DNA from: Paracoccaceae bacterium
Lineage (GTDB): Bacteria; Pseudomonadota; Alphaproteobacteria; Rhodobacterales; Rhodobacteraceae
Direction: 5' to 3'
Length of the DNA: 64,000 nt
Assembly: GCA_024304985.1 (NCBI GenBank)
Contig: JAMWZC010000001.1
Coordinates: forward strand, 62,001-126,000
Position 1 is the first letter of the stretch, and every line of letters starts with the position of its first letter. This document shows positions 45,594 to 54,115 of the stretch, piece after piece. A model generated the notes under the pieces. The model had not been told where the DNA came from. It was given only the letters and a program-made list of their open reading frames with translations, and searched no databases. Both the position numbers and the translations under genes were made by a program.

Positions 45594-46967
45594 CAAGGCG
45601 TCACGCCGCGTGACCCGCAGCCAGATCCCATCCTTGGCCCGGACGGTCAGATGCGCCACGGGCACAGGTGCGCGCCCCTCCACCACCTCGAACCGGAAGG
45701 CGCGCGTCAGCATCGATAGGATCAACGGCCCCTCCACCATGGCGAAGCCCGCGCCGGGGCAGACCCGCGCGCCGGCCGAGAACGGAATGAACGCCTCGCG
45801 CAGGCAGGTCCGCCCGTTCTCGGTCCCCCAGCGGTCGGGATCGAAACCGTCGGGATTGTCCCACAACCGCGTGTGGCGATGCAGATGCCACGGGCTGATC
45901 ACGATCTGCGCGCCGGGTGTCACATCGCGATCCCGCAACCGTTCCGGGCAGGACGTCTCGCGCACCATCATCGGCACCGGCGGATAAAGGCGCAGCGCCT
46001 CGCGGAACACATCCCGGCTGACCCGCAGCCGGGACATCACCGCGAAATCCGCCTGATCAAGGGCCGCTGCCTCTGCCGCCACCCGCTCCTGCCAGTCGGG
46101 ATACATGGCCAGAAGATACAGCGCCCAGCCCAAGGCGGATGCGCTGGTTTCATGCCCGGCCAGAAAGAAGATCGCCACCTGATCGACCATTTCCCCGGTA
46201 TCAAATCGCTCGCCCGTTTCAGGGTCCGCCGTGGTCATGATCTTGGTCGCCAGATCATCGGGCGCGGTTCCCGCCGCAATCGCCTCCATACGTGTGACGG
46301 TCAGTTCGGTAATCAGCGCCCGGATCGACCGCGCCGCCGCCCGCGTGCTGCGCCGGTGGAGCCGTGGCACCCAGCGCGGCAACGGCAGGAAGGCGGCAAT
46401 GTTCAGGATCGGCTGGCTGCGCTGATAATCGCGGAATTGGGTAAAGACCCGCGCCGCGATCCGGTTTTCTATGGGAATGGAAAACAACGTGCGGAAGATC
46501 ACATCCGCCGCCGCATGGCTGGTGACCTCCTCGATCTCGATCACGCCCGACGCAGCCCCGTCCACCTGCTGCGCCAGCCGCGCCACACAAGCCCGCGCCG
46601 CCTCCCACATGGCCGGAAAGGTATCGCGCAGCCGCCCCCCCTCAAACGCCGGATCAATGATCCGCCGCTGCCGCTCCCATGTCGCGCCATTGGTCAGAAA
46701 CACCGACTCGCCCAGCAGCGGGCGCAACCCTTCGGCGACCCGCATGGATTTGGGAAAATCCTCAGGACGGTCCTTCAGCACCAGCCGCACCAGGTCTGGC
46801 TGATTGGCCAGATAGGACCGGAAAAACGGCGTGCGGAATTCGGCCATCCAGGCCCGGTAAAGCCGCGCTGGCTGCGCCGACAGAATGTCCTGCCGGAACA
46901 ACCGCATATACCGCAGAAGCGAGACCTTGTCCGGTCTGTCCGCTGGCTTGGGCGGCAAGACCGTCAT
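45582..46967 (-). CDS. Cytochrome P450
   Basis: This is a soluble heme monooxygenase of 461 residues. The I-helix reads FFLAGHETSASALGWAL, the K-helix EXXR is FREALRLYPPVP, and the heme-cysteine loop is FSAGARVCPGAGFA with C as the axial ligand. The sequence resembles bacterial P450s related to CYP4/CYP102-type fatty-acid hydroxylases, though the substrate cannot be assigned. Redox partners are not encoded nearby. It overlaps the upstream hydrolase gene by 4 bases, so the two are probably coupled. Confidence 0.93.
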   Translation of the reverse strand: MTVLPPKPADRPDKVSLLRYMRLFRQDILSAQPARLYRAWMAEFRTPFFRSYLANQPDLVRLVLKDRPEDFPKSMRVAEGLRPLLGESVFLTNGATWERQRRIIDPAFEGGRLRDTFPAMWEAARACVARLAQQVDGAASGVIEIEEVTSHAAADVIFRTLFSIPIENRIAARVFTQFRDYQRSQPILNIAAFLPLPRWVPRLHRRSTRAAARSIRALITELTVTRMEAIAAGTAPDDLATKIMTTADPETGERFDTGEMVDQVAIFFLAGHETSASALGWALYLLAMYPDWQERVAAEAAALDQADFAVMSRLRVSRDVFREALRLYPPVPMMVRETSCPERLRDRDVTPGAQIVISPWHLHRHTRLWDNPDGFDPDRWGTENGRTCLREAFIPFSAGARVCPGAGFAMVEGPLILSMLTRAFRFEVVEGRAPVPVAHLTVRAKDGIWLRVTRRDALSVV

Positions 46968-48208
46968 GGCGCCACCGACACATGGCCCGACACGGCCCGG
47001 TCTATCCGCGATTTCGACGGGGCGCGGCCATGATAACGATCCGCCAGCGTCAGCGGTCCGGCGGTAATGGCGAAATAGTCATAGTCCCCCGGCCGATCAA
47101 AGGCGCACAGATACTGGAAATGCAGGCGGAAGAACCGCCAGCGCAACGCCTTCCACCGTGCCGGACTCAGGGTCTGGGTAAAGGCCGCCGACAGGACCAA
47201 CGGCCACCGCTTGCCATCCCGTGCGACACCTGACACCGCCACCGGATCACACAGCGCAAAGGCGCAGCCATCTCCGGGCGCTGTCACATCCACCCAAGTC
47301 AGGGCATCACTCTCGCTCAGAAACTGCAGATCACCGCGCAGCCGATGCGCCTTGGGCAGAAACGACATCATCGGCACCACCTGCCCCAGCGACAGGAACG
47401 ACAGCGCAGGCCCCGCCGCAGGCACGCGACCCGCCCGGATCAGATCGGCCAGCACCGACACCGCCAGATGCGCCCCCGAGGAATGGCCCACCAGCAGCAC
47501 CTCGTCCACCGGCTCATGCAGCGCGGCCGCAATGCTGTCGCCAAACGCAGCCATCCGCTGCTCGAGTGCGGGCGGATTGGCCCCCTTCCACCGCGCCGAA
47601 AACGCATAGTCATGCATCAGGTAATAAGCGAAGAAACGGCCATCCTGCGCGCGAAACCAGCGCAGAACCCCAAGGCCAAGTCCCAAACCGACGATCACGC
47701 TGATCGCTGTCAGGATCAGACCAAGGCCCGGCCAGCCGGGATCGATCGCGGCCACCACGACCCGCCCGATACGCATAACCACCCACACGGCCAATGCCGC
47801 AAGTCCCAGTTGCCCCAGCAGGAACAGCACAGGATAAAGCGCCGCGATCACCGGCCCCTTGCGCAAGCGCATCAACCGCCACAGCGCGCCCGAGGCGATA
47901 TAGACCCAAGCCGTCTGCACCAATTGCAGATAGGTAGCGGGGATCGAATTCGACATGCTGTCGCGCACGATATCGGACCAGATCAGCACCTCGACATCCG
48001 CGGTCACCGCCCTGCCATCAAAATCGCCCGCGACCTGCCAGCCATAACTGCCGCCGCCCGCCTTGGGACGCAGCGCGATCTCGTATCCCGACACAGCCGC
48101 CTGCGCCGCGCCTTCCTTGCGATAGAGCTCGCGGTAACGCCTCGGGTGGATCGGATCATAGCCCGGAATATAGAACACCCTGCGGCGTTTGACCTGATGG
48201 TGGGACAT
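46964..48208 (-). CDS. Membrane-anchored alpha/beta hydrolase-like protein
   Basis: This 414-residue protein has an N-terminal RRVFYIPGYDPIHPRRYREL region, two membrane segments (about residues 118-148 and 160-182) and a lipase-type nucleophile elbow GHSSG at 241-245. It contains serine and plausible acid and histidine residues, but the catalytic triad is not proven. No substrate can be named. I start at ATG 48206-48208; a longer in-frame start is possible. Translational overlap with the P450 gene suggests a joint pathway, perhaps lipid or fatty-acid modification. Confidence 0.72.
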   Translation of the reverse strand: MSHHQVKRRRVFYIPGYDPIHPRRYRELYRKEGAAQAAVSGYEIALRPKAGGGSYGWQVAGDFDGRAVTADVEVLIWSDIVRDSMSNSIPATYLQLVQTAWVYIASGALWRLMRLRKGPVIAALYPVLFLLGQLGLAALAVWVVMRIGRVVVAAIDPGWPGLGLILTAISVIVGLGLGLGVLRWFRAQDGRFFAYYLMHDYAFSARWKGANPPALEQRMAAFGDSIAAALHEPVDEVLLVGHSSGAHLAVSVLADLIRAGRVPAAGPALSFLSLGQVVPMMSFLPKAHRLRGDLQFLSESDALTWVDVTAPGDGCAFALCDPVAVSGVARDGKRWPLVLSAAFTQTLSPARWKALRWRFFRLHFQYLCAFDRPGDYDYFAITAGPLTLADRYHGRAPSKSRIDRAVSGHVSVAP

Positions 48209-48304
48209 ACTGCTCTTCCGGACCTCGTTACAGGTCCGACAGTAGCGCAGCATTGGGGCTCGTGTAAGACCTTTGGCAGGCCGGAACCGGATGCCGCGCC
48301 GCGA

Positions 48305-49057
48305 TCAGCCCAGCACCGCAAGCGCGGGAAAGGTTTCCAGCAACCAGAAGGAGAAGGCCGAGAACCCGCCCGTCAGCATCAACAGCCCGATGGTCCAGAG
48401 CAAAAGGCCCATGACCTTTTCGATCCGGTCCATATGCCGCTTCATCCAGCCCATCACTCCGGTCAGGCGCGGCAGGAAGGCCGCGACCAGCAGAAAGGGA
48501 ATGCCCAGACCTGCCGCATAGACGCCCAGCAGCAGCGTGCCCCGCGCGACCGAAGCTTCCGAGGCGGCCAGCGACAGGATCGCCCCCAGTTGCGGGCCGA
48601 TGCAGGGGGTCCAGCCAAAGGCAAAGGCCAGACCCAGAATATAGGCCCCAAAAGCCGATCCACCCCGGTCGCCTGCATCCAGCCGGGCCTCGCGGTCCAG
48701 AAAGGGGATGCGGTAGATCCCGATGAAATGCGCCCCGAAGGCCATCACCAGAATCCCGGCCACCGTATTGAAATAGCCCTGATATTGCAGAAATGCCGCC
48801 CCTATGGCCGAGGCGGTGAACCCAAGGAACAGGAACACCGTGGACAGGCCCATCACGAAGAACAGTGCAGGCAAAATCGCGCGATTGCGCGCGCTGCTCT
48901 GGTTTTGCAGATCCGCCAGCGATACGCCGCTCATATAGGCCAGATAGGGTGGCACGATGGGCAGCACGCAGGGGCTCAGGAACGAGATCACCCCGGCCAG
49001 CAGCGCCACGAACATGGCGGGCAGCAGGCCCGCGTCAATGATCTCGATTCCGAACAT
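48305..49057 (-). CDS. ccdA: Cytochrome c biogenesis protein CcdA
   Basis: CcdA carries electrons from cytoplasmic thioredoxin across the inner membrane to reduce periplasmic thiols, for example apocytochrome c. The 250-residue protein has six membrane segments with the redox cysteines in ISFLSPCVLPIVPPYLAYM and FGWTPCIGPQLGAIL. Each lies next to prolines as in the family. It is divergent from tusA, 93 bases away. Confidence 0.93.
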   Translation of the reverse strand: MFGIEIIDAGLLPAMFVALLAGVISFLSPCVLPIVPPYLAYMSGVSLADLQNQSSARNRAILPALFFVMGLSTVFLFLGFTASAIGAAFLQYQGYFNTVAGILVMAFGAHFIGIYRIPFLDREARLDAGDRGGSAFGAYILGLAFAFGWTPCIGPQLGAILSLAASEASVARGTLLLGVYAAGLGIPFLLVAAFLPRLTGVMGWMKRHMDRIEKVMGLLLWTIGLLMLTGGFSAFSFWLLETFPALAVLG

Positions 49058-49150
49058 GCGACAGCCTTACGCCATCGCAGGTCCAAGGTCACGCGCGCGG
49101 TTGTCACATCCTTGTGGACAGGACGTGACCGGGCTTTTATGTGCTGCGAC

Positions 49151-49390
49151 ATGACTCAGGAAACCGAGATTGACGCCATCGGGCTGCTTTGCCCCCTGCC
49201 CGTGTTGCGCGCGCGAAAGGCGCTTGCGGCCTTGCCCGAAGGCGCCGTTTTGCGCCTTCTGGCCAGCGACCCGGCCGCCATAGTGGACGTCCCGCATTTT
49301 TGCGCGCAGTCAGGCCATGACTTTCTGGATATGGCCGACCGGGCCGATCACACCGTCTACCGCATCCGCAAGGGCGCGCACCCCGCGTGA
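49151..49390 (+). CDS. Sulfurtransferase TusA family protein
   Basis: This 79-residue sulfur carrier has the family's CPxP motif at residues 14-17 (IGLLCPLPVLRARKAL), where the cysteine holds a persulfide. TusA proteins feed sulfur to tRNA thiolation, molybdopterin or sulfur oxidation; which route applies cannot be told. It sits opposite ccdA and ends before the rne terminator. Confidence 0.9.
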   Translation: MTQETEIDAIGLLCPLPVLRARKALAALPEGAVLRLLASDPAAIVDVPHFCAQSGHDFLDMADRADHTVYRIRKGAHPA

Positions 49391-49417
49391 GCCTCGCCTG
49401 ACCTGTCAGCCCCCATG

Positions 49418-49440
49418 AAAAAACCGCCCCGAGGGGCGGC
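49418..49440 (-). terminator. Rho-independent terminator of rne
   Basis: On the minus strand a CCGCCCC/GGGGCGG stem with a very short loop is followed by TTTTTT, 32 bases after the rne stop. It is a textbook intrinsic terminator on that strand and not on the other. Confidence 0.85.
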
Positions 49441-49471
49441 TTCTCCGTTGTCTCTTCTCGCAGGTCGAGGA

Positions 49472-52279
49472 TCAGCGACCGAGCGACCACCACCCTTTGC
49501 GACGTGGCTTGCCATCCTCTTCCGGCTGCTTGGCCTCGGCCTGCGGCGCCTCGGCCTTGGCCGCTTCGGCTTTGGCAGGCTCGGCTTTCACCGGCTCTGC
49601 CGGCACAGCTTCGGGGACAGCAACCTGCTCCGCCTTGGCGGGCGCAGCCGCGACAGGCTCTACCGTGGTGCTGGCTGCGGCGGGTGCCACTGCGTCTGAC
49701 GGTGCGGCGGTCTCCGCAGCGGCGTCCTTGGCCGCCTTGGGGGTCCTGCTCCGTGTCGCAGGCTTCTTGGCAGGCTTGGCCTCGGCCTCCGCCGCGGGGG
49801 CGGCGTCCTTGGCGGCTGCCGTCTTGGCCCGCGGCTTCGCGGGGGCCTTGGGCTTGGAAGGTGCCTTGGGGGTCGTTTCGGCCTTGGCAGCGGCGGTCCG
49901 GCTTGAGGTCGAACGTGTCCGCGTCACGGTCTTGCGCGCGGGCTTCTTGCCTTCGGCTTCCGCCTCTGCCGCAGCCTCGCTTGTCGCGGCGCTGTCAGCA
50001 GCCGCGGGTTCCGCCGCCACGACAGGCGCCTCTGCAGTCTCTTCCGCCGCGATCACCTCAGTTGTGGTGTCATCACCCTCATCCGCGCTGTCATCGTCGT
50101 AAGACCCGTTCTCGTCAGAGCCGTTCTCGCCATTGCTCTCACCTTCCGCACCGGTCTTGGACTTGCCCCGCCGACGACGACGACGGCGCTTCTTCGGCTT
50201 GGCCTCATCATCCCCGGCCTCGGCGGGCCGTTCGGCACGTTCCGCCCGTTCGGCACGCTCGGGGCGCGCAGCAGCCTTGGCGGCCGCTTCCTCTTCGGCA
50301 GCCTCGGCCTCTTCCAGATCCCAGACCGAGACTGAACCATCCACCTCATCCATCAGCGCGGTATCGGCCGAAATCACCTGCGGCACCTCAACAACCACGC
50401 GAGTTGCGGTCTTGAACTTCTCCATGGTGAAATCCGGGCTGATCAAGGTGGGATCGCCTTCGATCCGCACCGACAGACCATAACGCCCTTCGATCTGAGC
50501 CACATGGTCGCGCTTCATGTTCATCAGATAATTTGCAATGCCCACGGGCGCCTTGATCAGCACCTCGCGCGAGCGGCGACGCACGCCTTCTTCCTCGATC
50601 TGGCGCAGGATCGACAGCGCAAGGTTGTCGTCCGACCGGATCAGACCCGTGCCATGGCAATGGGCGCAGGGCTGTGTCGTTGCCTCGATCATGCCAGGGC
50701 GCAGACGCTGCCGCGACATCTCCATCAGGCCGAAGCCGCTGATCCGGCCCACCTGAATCCGCGCACGGTCGGTTTTCAGCTTGTCCTTGATCCGCTTTTC
50801 GACAGCCGCGTTATTGCGCCGCTCGTCCATGTCGATGAAGTCGATCACGATCAACCCGGCCAGATCGCGCAGACGCAACTGCCGCGCCACTTCCTCGGCC
50901 GCCTCAAGGTTGGTCTTCAGCGCCGTCTCCTCGATCGAGCCTTCCTTGGTGGCCCGGCCAGAGTTCACGTCGATCGCCACCAGCGCTTCGGTCACGCCGA
51001 TCACGATATAACCGCCCGATTTCAACTGCACGGTGGGATTGAACATCGAGGACAGATAGCTTTCCACCTGATAGCGGGCGAAAAGCGGCATCTGCTCGCG
51101 GTAATGCTTCACGTTCACCGCGTGCGACGGCATGATCATCTTCATGAAGTCCTTGGCGATGCGATACCCACGCTCGCCCTCGACCAGAACCTCGTCGATC
51201 TCGCGGCTGTAAAGATCGCGGATCGAGCGTTTGATCAGATCGCCCTCTTCATAGATTTTCGCAGGCGCCACCGATTTCAGCGTCAATTCGCGGATCTGTT
51301 CCCACAGACGCAGCAGATATTCATAGTCGCGCTTGATCTCGGTCTTGGTCCGCTTGGCCCCGGCGGTCCGCACGATCAGACCCGCCCCCTTAGGCACATC
51401 GATCTCGGTCGCGATTTCCTTAAGCTTCTTGCGATCCACCGCATTGGTAATCTTGCGCGAAATGCCACCACCGCGCGCGGTATTCGGCATCAGAACGCAA
51501 TAACGACCCGCCAGCGACAGATAGGTGGTCAGCGCCGCACCCTTGTTGCCACGCTCTTCCTTGACGACCTGCACCAGCAGGATCTGGCGCACCTTGATGA
51601 CTTCCTGAATCTTGTAGCGCCGCGCACGCGGTTTGCGCACGGGGCGGATATCCTCGGCATCATCGTCATCCGACACGGATTCGATGCTGTCGTCACGGTC
51701 CATCGTCTCGACCGCGCCGTCATCATCCTCGTCATCATTGTCGTCGGACAGGTCCGCAGGCTCTTCCACCGGCGTCTCGGCCACGATCTCCATCGGCGAC
51801 GTGCCTTCGGACACCTCGCCCTCGTCAAGGTCGATCGTCTCCATCCCGGCGATCTCGTCGCCCTCGGCATCGCGGGTGGCAACAGCATCATCGCTGCGCA
51901 CCGCTTCCGACCGGCTGCGCGATCCCGAACGCGAGCGTGACCGGCTGGACCGAGGCTTTTCATCCTCGTCCTCACGGCGCTGCGCATCGGCATAGGCCTG
52001 CTCTTCCTCCATCAACGCCTGACGGTCGGCGACGGGGATCTGGTAGTAATCCGGATGAATCTCGGAAAACGCCAGGAAACCATGCCGGTTTCCGCCGTAA
52101 TCCACAAAGGCTGCCTGTAGCGAGGGTTCGACCCGCGTTACCTTTGCCAGATAGATGTTGCCAGCAAGCTGGCGTTTGTTTTCAGATTCAAAATCAAACT
52201 CTTCGACTTTGTTTCCATCCACCACAACGACGCGGGTCTCTTCCGCGTGTGTGGCGTCGATCAGCATTTTCTTGGCCAT
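49472..52279 (-). CDS. rne: Ribonuclease E
   Basis: RNase E starts mRNA decay and processes rRNA and sRNAs. The 935-residue protein starts at ATG 52277-52279 (MAKKMLIDATHAEETRVVVV). The S1 domain is split by an acidic, Ser/Arg-rich insertion at about residues 95-220. The catalytic core has VVDFIDM-like IVIDFIDMDERRNN and the zinc link CAHCHGTGLIRSDDN. The C-terminal third (from about 660) is low-complexity Ala/Pro/Lys/Glu with the basic box KKRRRRRRRGKSK, expected to bind RNA and degradosome partners. A long leader precedes it. Confidence 0.95.
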   Translation of the reverse strand: MAKKMLIDATHAEETRVVVVDGNKVEEFDFESENKRQLAGNIYLAKVTRVEPSLQAAFVDYGGNRHGFLAFSEIHPDYYQIPVADRQALMEEEQAYADAQRREDEDEKPRSSRSRSRSGSRSRSEAVRSDDAVATRDAEGDEIAGMETIDLDEGEVSEGTSPMEIVAETPVEEPADLSDDNDDEDDDGAVETMDRDDSIESVSDDDDAEDIRPVRKPRARRYKIQEVIKVRQILLVQVVKEERGNKGAALTTYLSLAGRYCVLMPNTARGGGISRKITNAVDRKKLKEIATEIDVPKGAGLIVRTAGAKRTKTEIKRDYEYLLRLWEQIRELTLKSVAPAKIYEEGDLIKRSIRDLYSREIDEVLVEGERGYRIAKDFMKMIMPSHAVNVKHYREQMPLFARYQVESYLSSMFNPTVQLKSGGYIVIGVTEALVAIDVNSGRATKEGSIEETALKTNLEAAEEVARQLRLRDLAGLIVIDFIDMDERRNNAAVEKRIKDKLKTDRARIQVGRISGFGLMEMSRQRLRPGMIEATTQPCAHCHGTGLIRSDDNLALSILRQIEEEGVRRRSREVLIKAPVGIANYLMNMKRDHVAQIEGRYGLSVRIEGDPTLISPDFTMEKFKTATRVVVEVPQVISADTALMDEVDGSVSVWDLEEAEAAEEEAAAKAAARPERAERAERAERPAEAGDDEAKPKKRRRRRRRGKSKTGAEGESNGENGSDENGSYDDDSADEGDDTTTEVIAAEETAEAPVVAAEPAAADSAATSEAAAEAEAEGKKPARKTVTRTRSTSSRTAAAKAETTPKAPSKPKAPAKPRAKTAAAKDAAPAAEAEAKPAKKPATRSRTPKAAKDAAAETAAPSDAVAPAAASTTVEPVAAAPAKAEQVAVPEAVPAEPVKAEPAKAEAAKAEAPQAEAKQPEEDGKPRRKGWWSLGR

Positions 52280-52728
52280 TTTTTCCAATTGCACAGCGGC
52301 GCAACCCCGGCCCCGGAGGGTGGAGGCCTTGCGGCATGTGTCTGTCAGGGGCGAGGGGAATGGCACGCGCGAACCGTCCGGTCATCAGATATGCCACCGA
52401 CAGGGGCATGTGCCCTGTAAGGGGCATGATGATGGGATCGGTTGCTCTCGCGCGCCTCATCGCGTTTCTTCTCCGACGCCCTCATTGTCATGGGGCGCCC
52501 GTTCAAGGCCTTCTCCACCCCGCTTTCACGAGGGGTTCGGGGGTTCGTCAGTCCCGTTTCCGGGGCTCAATCGGTCTGCATCAGCCGTGCCGGAGAATCC
52601 TACACATCGCATTTGCAGCGAAACTCTATGGCGGGTCACATCAGGTGCCACACACCATGGGTCACCATAGCGGCAGGGGGTGGCATAAGACAATGGGGAA
52701 AATCGTCAGCAGTATCGCCAGAGCTGAG
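52280..52728. other. Gene-free region: rne leader and dctD 3' side
   Basis: No supported gene lies in these 450 bases. Part of it must be the rne promoter and 5' leader, which in other bacteria is long and used for autoregulation. A small stem-loop, ACAGGG(G)CA with TGCCCTGT at 52400-52418, can form in it. CTATGG and CCATAG at about 52627-52670 are a weak distal pairing. Nothing else stands out. Confidence 0.5.
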
Positions 52729-52754
52729 ATGGCGGGTCCAGGTTCGCCCGCCAT
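52729..52754 (-). terminator. Stem-loop downstream of dctD
   Basis: ATGGCGGG and CCCGCCAT form a perfect 8-bp stem with a 10-base loop, 22 bases after the dctD stop. There is no U tract, so it may be an RNA-stabilising end or a Rho-dependent stop. Confidence 0.5.
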
Positions 52755-52775
52755 CCCTGCCCTGTCGCGCAGCGG

Positions 52776-54110
52776 TCAGAGGTAATCCGACCGGCTCAGG
52801 CCATATTTGGCCATCTTCTCGTTCAGGGTGCGGCGCGGCAGACAAAGCTCGTCCATCACCGCGGCAATAGACCCCTTGTGCCGCCGCATCGTATTGTCGA
52901 TCAGCATCCGCTCGAAAGCTTCCACATACTCCTTGAGCGGCTTGCCCTCGGTGGTCATCACGGGCTGCATTTCCTCGTTATCCGTCATCAGAAGAGAGGC
53001 GATCGTGCCCGACCCCCGCCGCGATTGCAGCACCGCGCGTTCGGCCACATTGATCAGCTGGCGCACATTGCCCGGCCATGGGGCCTGCAACAGCTGCGCC
53101 GCTTCCTGTGCACTGACTTGCGGGGAATCACAGCCATATTCATCGGCGAACTGCTCGGACAGCCGGGTGAACAGCGTCAGGATATCCTCGCCCCGCTGGC
53201 GCAGCGGTGGCGGCGTGATCCTCAGCGCGGCCAAACGGTAGAAAAGATCCGAGCGCAGCGCATCTTCGCAGGTCCGGTCCTGCTCCTGCAGGTTCGAGAT
53301 CGCCACGATCCGCGTCTCGGCGGGCGTGCCCTGTTCGTTGATGAAGCTCAGAAGCCGCGCCTGCAAACTGTCGGACAGGGTTTCCACATCCTCCAGAACC
53401 AGCGTGCCGCCACGGGCCTCCTCGACCGCCGGAAGCTGGCTGTCCTCGGGCATCATCGGCCCGAAAAGCCGCTTGGCCAGCTTGTCCTCGTCATAGGCGG
53501 CGCAAGAGATCAGCACGAATTTGCGCCCGGCCCGCGCACCCACCGCATGCAGCGCATGGGCCACCAGCGTCTTGCCGGTGCCCGTCTCGCCATCAATCAG
53601 AACATGCCCGTCGGCTTGCCCCAGATCCAGAATATCCTCGCGCAGCCGCTCCATCGCGGGGCTGGTGCCGATCAGCTTCTTCATGATCTGCCCGCCATCC
53701 GACAGCTCGCGCCGCAAAGCGCGGTTGTCCAACGTCAGGCGGCGCGTGTTGGTCGCCTTGCGGGCCAATTCGTTCATCCGGTCCGGGTTGAAGGGCTTTT
53801 CCAGAAAGTCGAAAGCCCCCACGCGCATCGCCTCGACGGCCATGGGCACATCGCCATGCCCGGTGATCATGATCACCGGCAAGGTGCTGTCGCTGCCCAT
53901 CAGTTTCTTGAGGAACTGCATCCCGTCCATGCCGGGCATCTTGATATCCGAAATCACGATCCCCGGATAATCAGGTCCCAGCACCTTCAGCGCATCCTCT
54001 GCGCTGGCAAAGGTCTCGGTGTCATAGCCGGACAGGGCCAGCCACTGGCTGATCGACTGCCGCATGTCCTGCTCGTCATCGACGATGGCGATCTTCATCC
54101 CCTTCGACAT
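52776..54110 (-). CDS. dctD: DctD-like response regulator (NtrC family) lacking GAFTGA
   Basis: This 444-residue regulator has a receiver domain (phospho-Asp 55 in VISDIKMPGMDG), an AAA+ domain and a FIS-type HTH (CLPRRTLNEKMAKYGLSRSD). It pairs with the dctB kinase, 5 bases upstream. Walker A is GETGTGK at 174-180 and the arginine region is DLFYRLAALRI. Between LFG (215-217) and GGTLVLED (234) there are only 16 residues, PMMPEDSQLPAVEEAR, where NtrC has about 21 that include GAFTGA. Walker B has swapped acids (LED, not LDE). It therefore probably cannot remodel sigma-54 holoenzyme. The C4-dicarboxylate role is inferred from the DctB partner. Confidence 0.85.
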   Translation of the reverse strand: MSKGMKIAIVDDEQDMRQSISQWLALSGYDTETFASAEDALKVLGPDYPGIVISDIKMPGMDGMQFLKKLMGSDSTLPVIMITGHGDVPMAVEAMRVGAFDFLEKPFNPDRMNELARKATNTRRLTLDNRALRRELSDGGQIMKKLIGTSPAMERLREDILDLGQADGHVLIDGETGTGKTLVAHALHAVGARAGRKFVLISCAAYDEDKLAKRLFGPMMPEDSQLPAVEEARGGTLVLEDVETLSDSLQARLLSFINEQGTPAETRIVAISNLQEQDRTCEDALRSDLFYRLAALRITPPPLRQRGEDILTLFTRLSEQFADEYGCDSPQVSAQEAAQLLQAPWPGNVRQLINVAERAVLQSRRGSGTIASLLMTDNEEMQPVMTTEGKPLKEYVEAFERMLIDNTMRRHKGSIAAVMDELCLPRRTLNEKMAKYGLSRSDYL

Positions 54111-54115
54111 AGGTT

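Noticed and set aside
47345-49390. Long plus-strand frame across the hydrolase and ccdA
   Set aside because: Only its last 79 codons (tusA) are supported; the rest is antisense to real genes.
49500-50300. Short repeats in the 3' part of rne as a CRISPR-like or tandem array
   Set aside because: They are codon-level repeats for Ala, Lys, Pro and Glu in a disordered tail, with irregular spacing.
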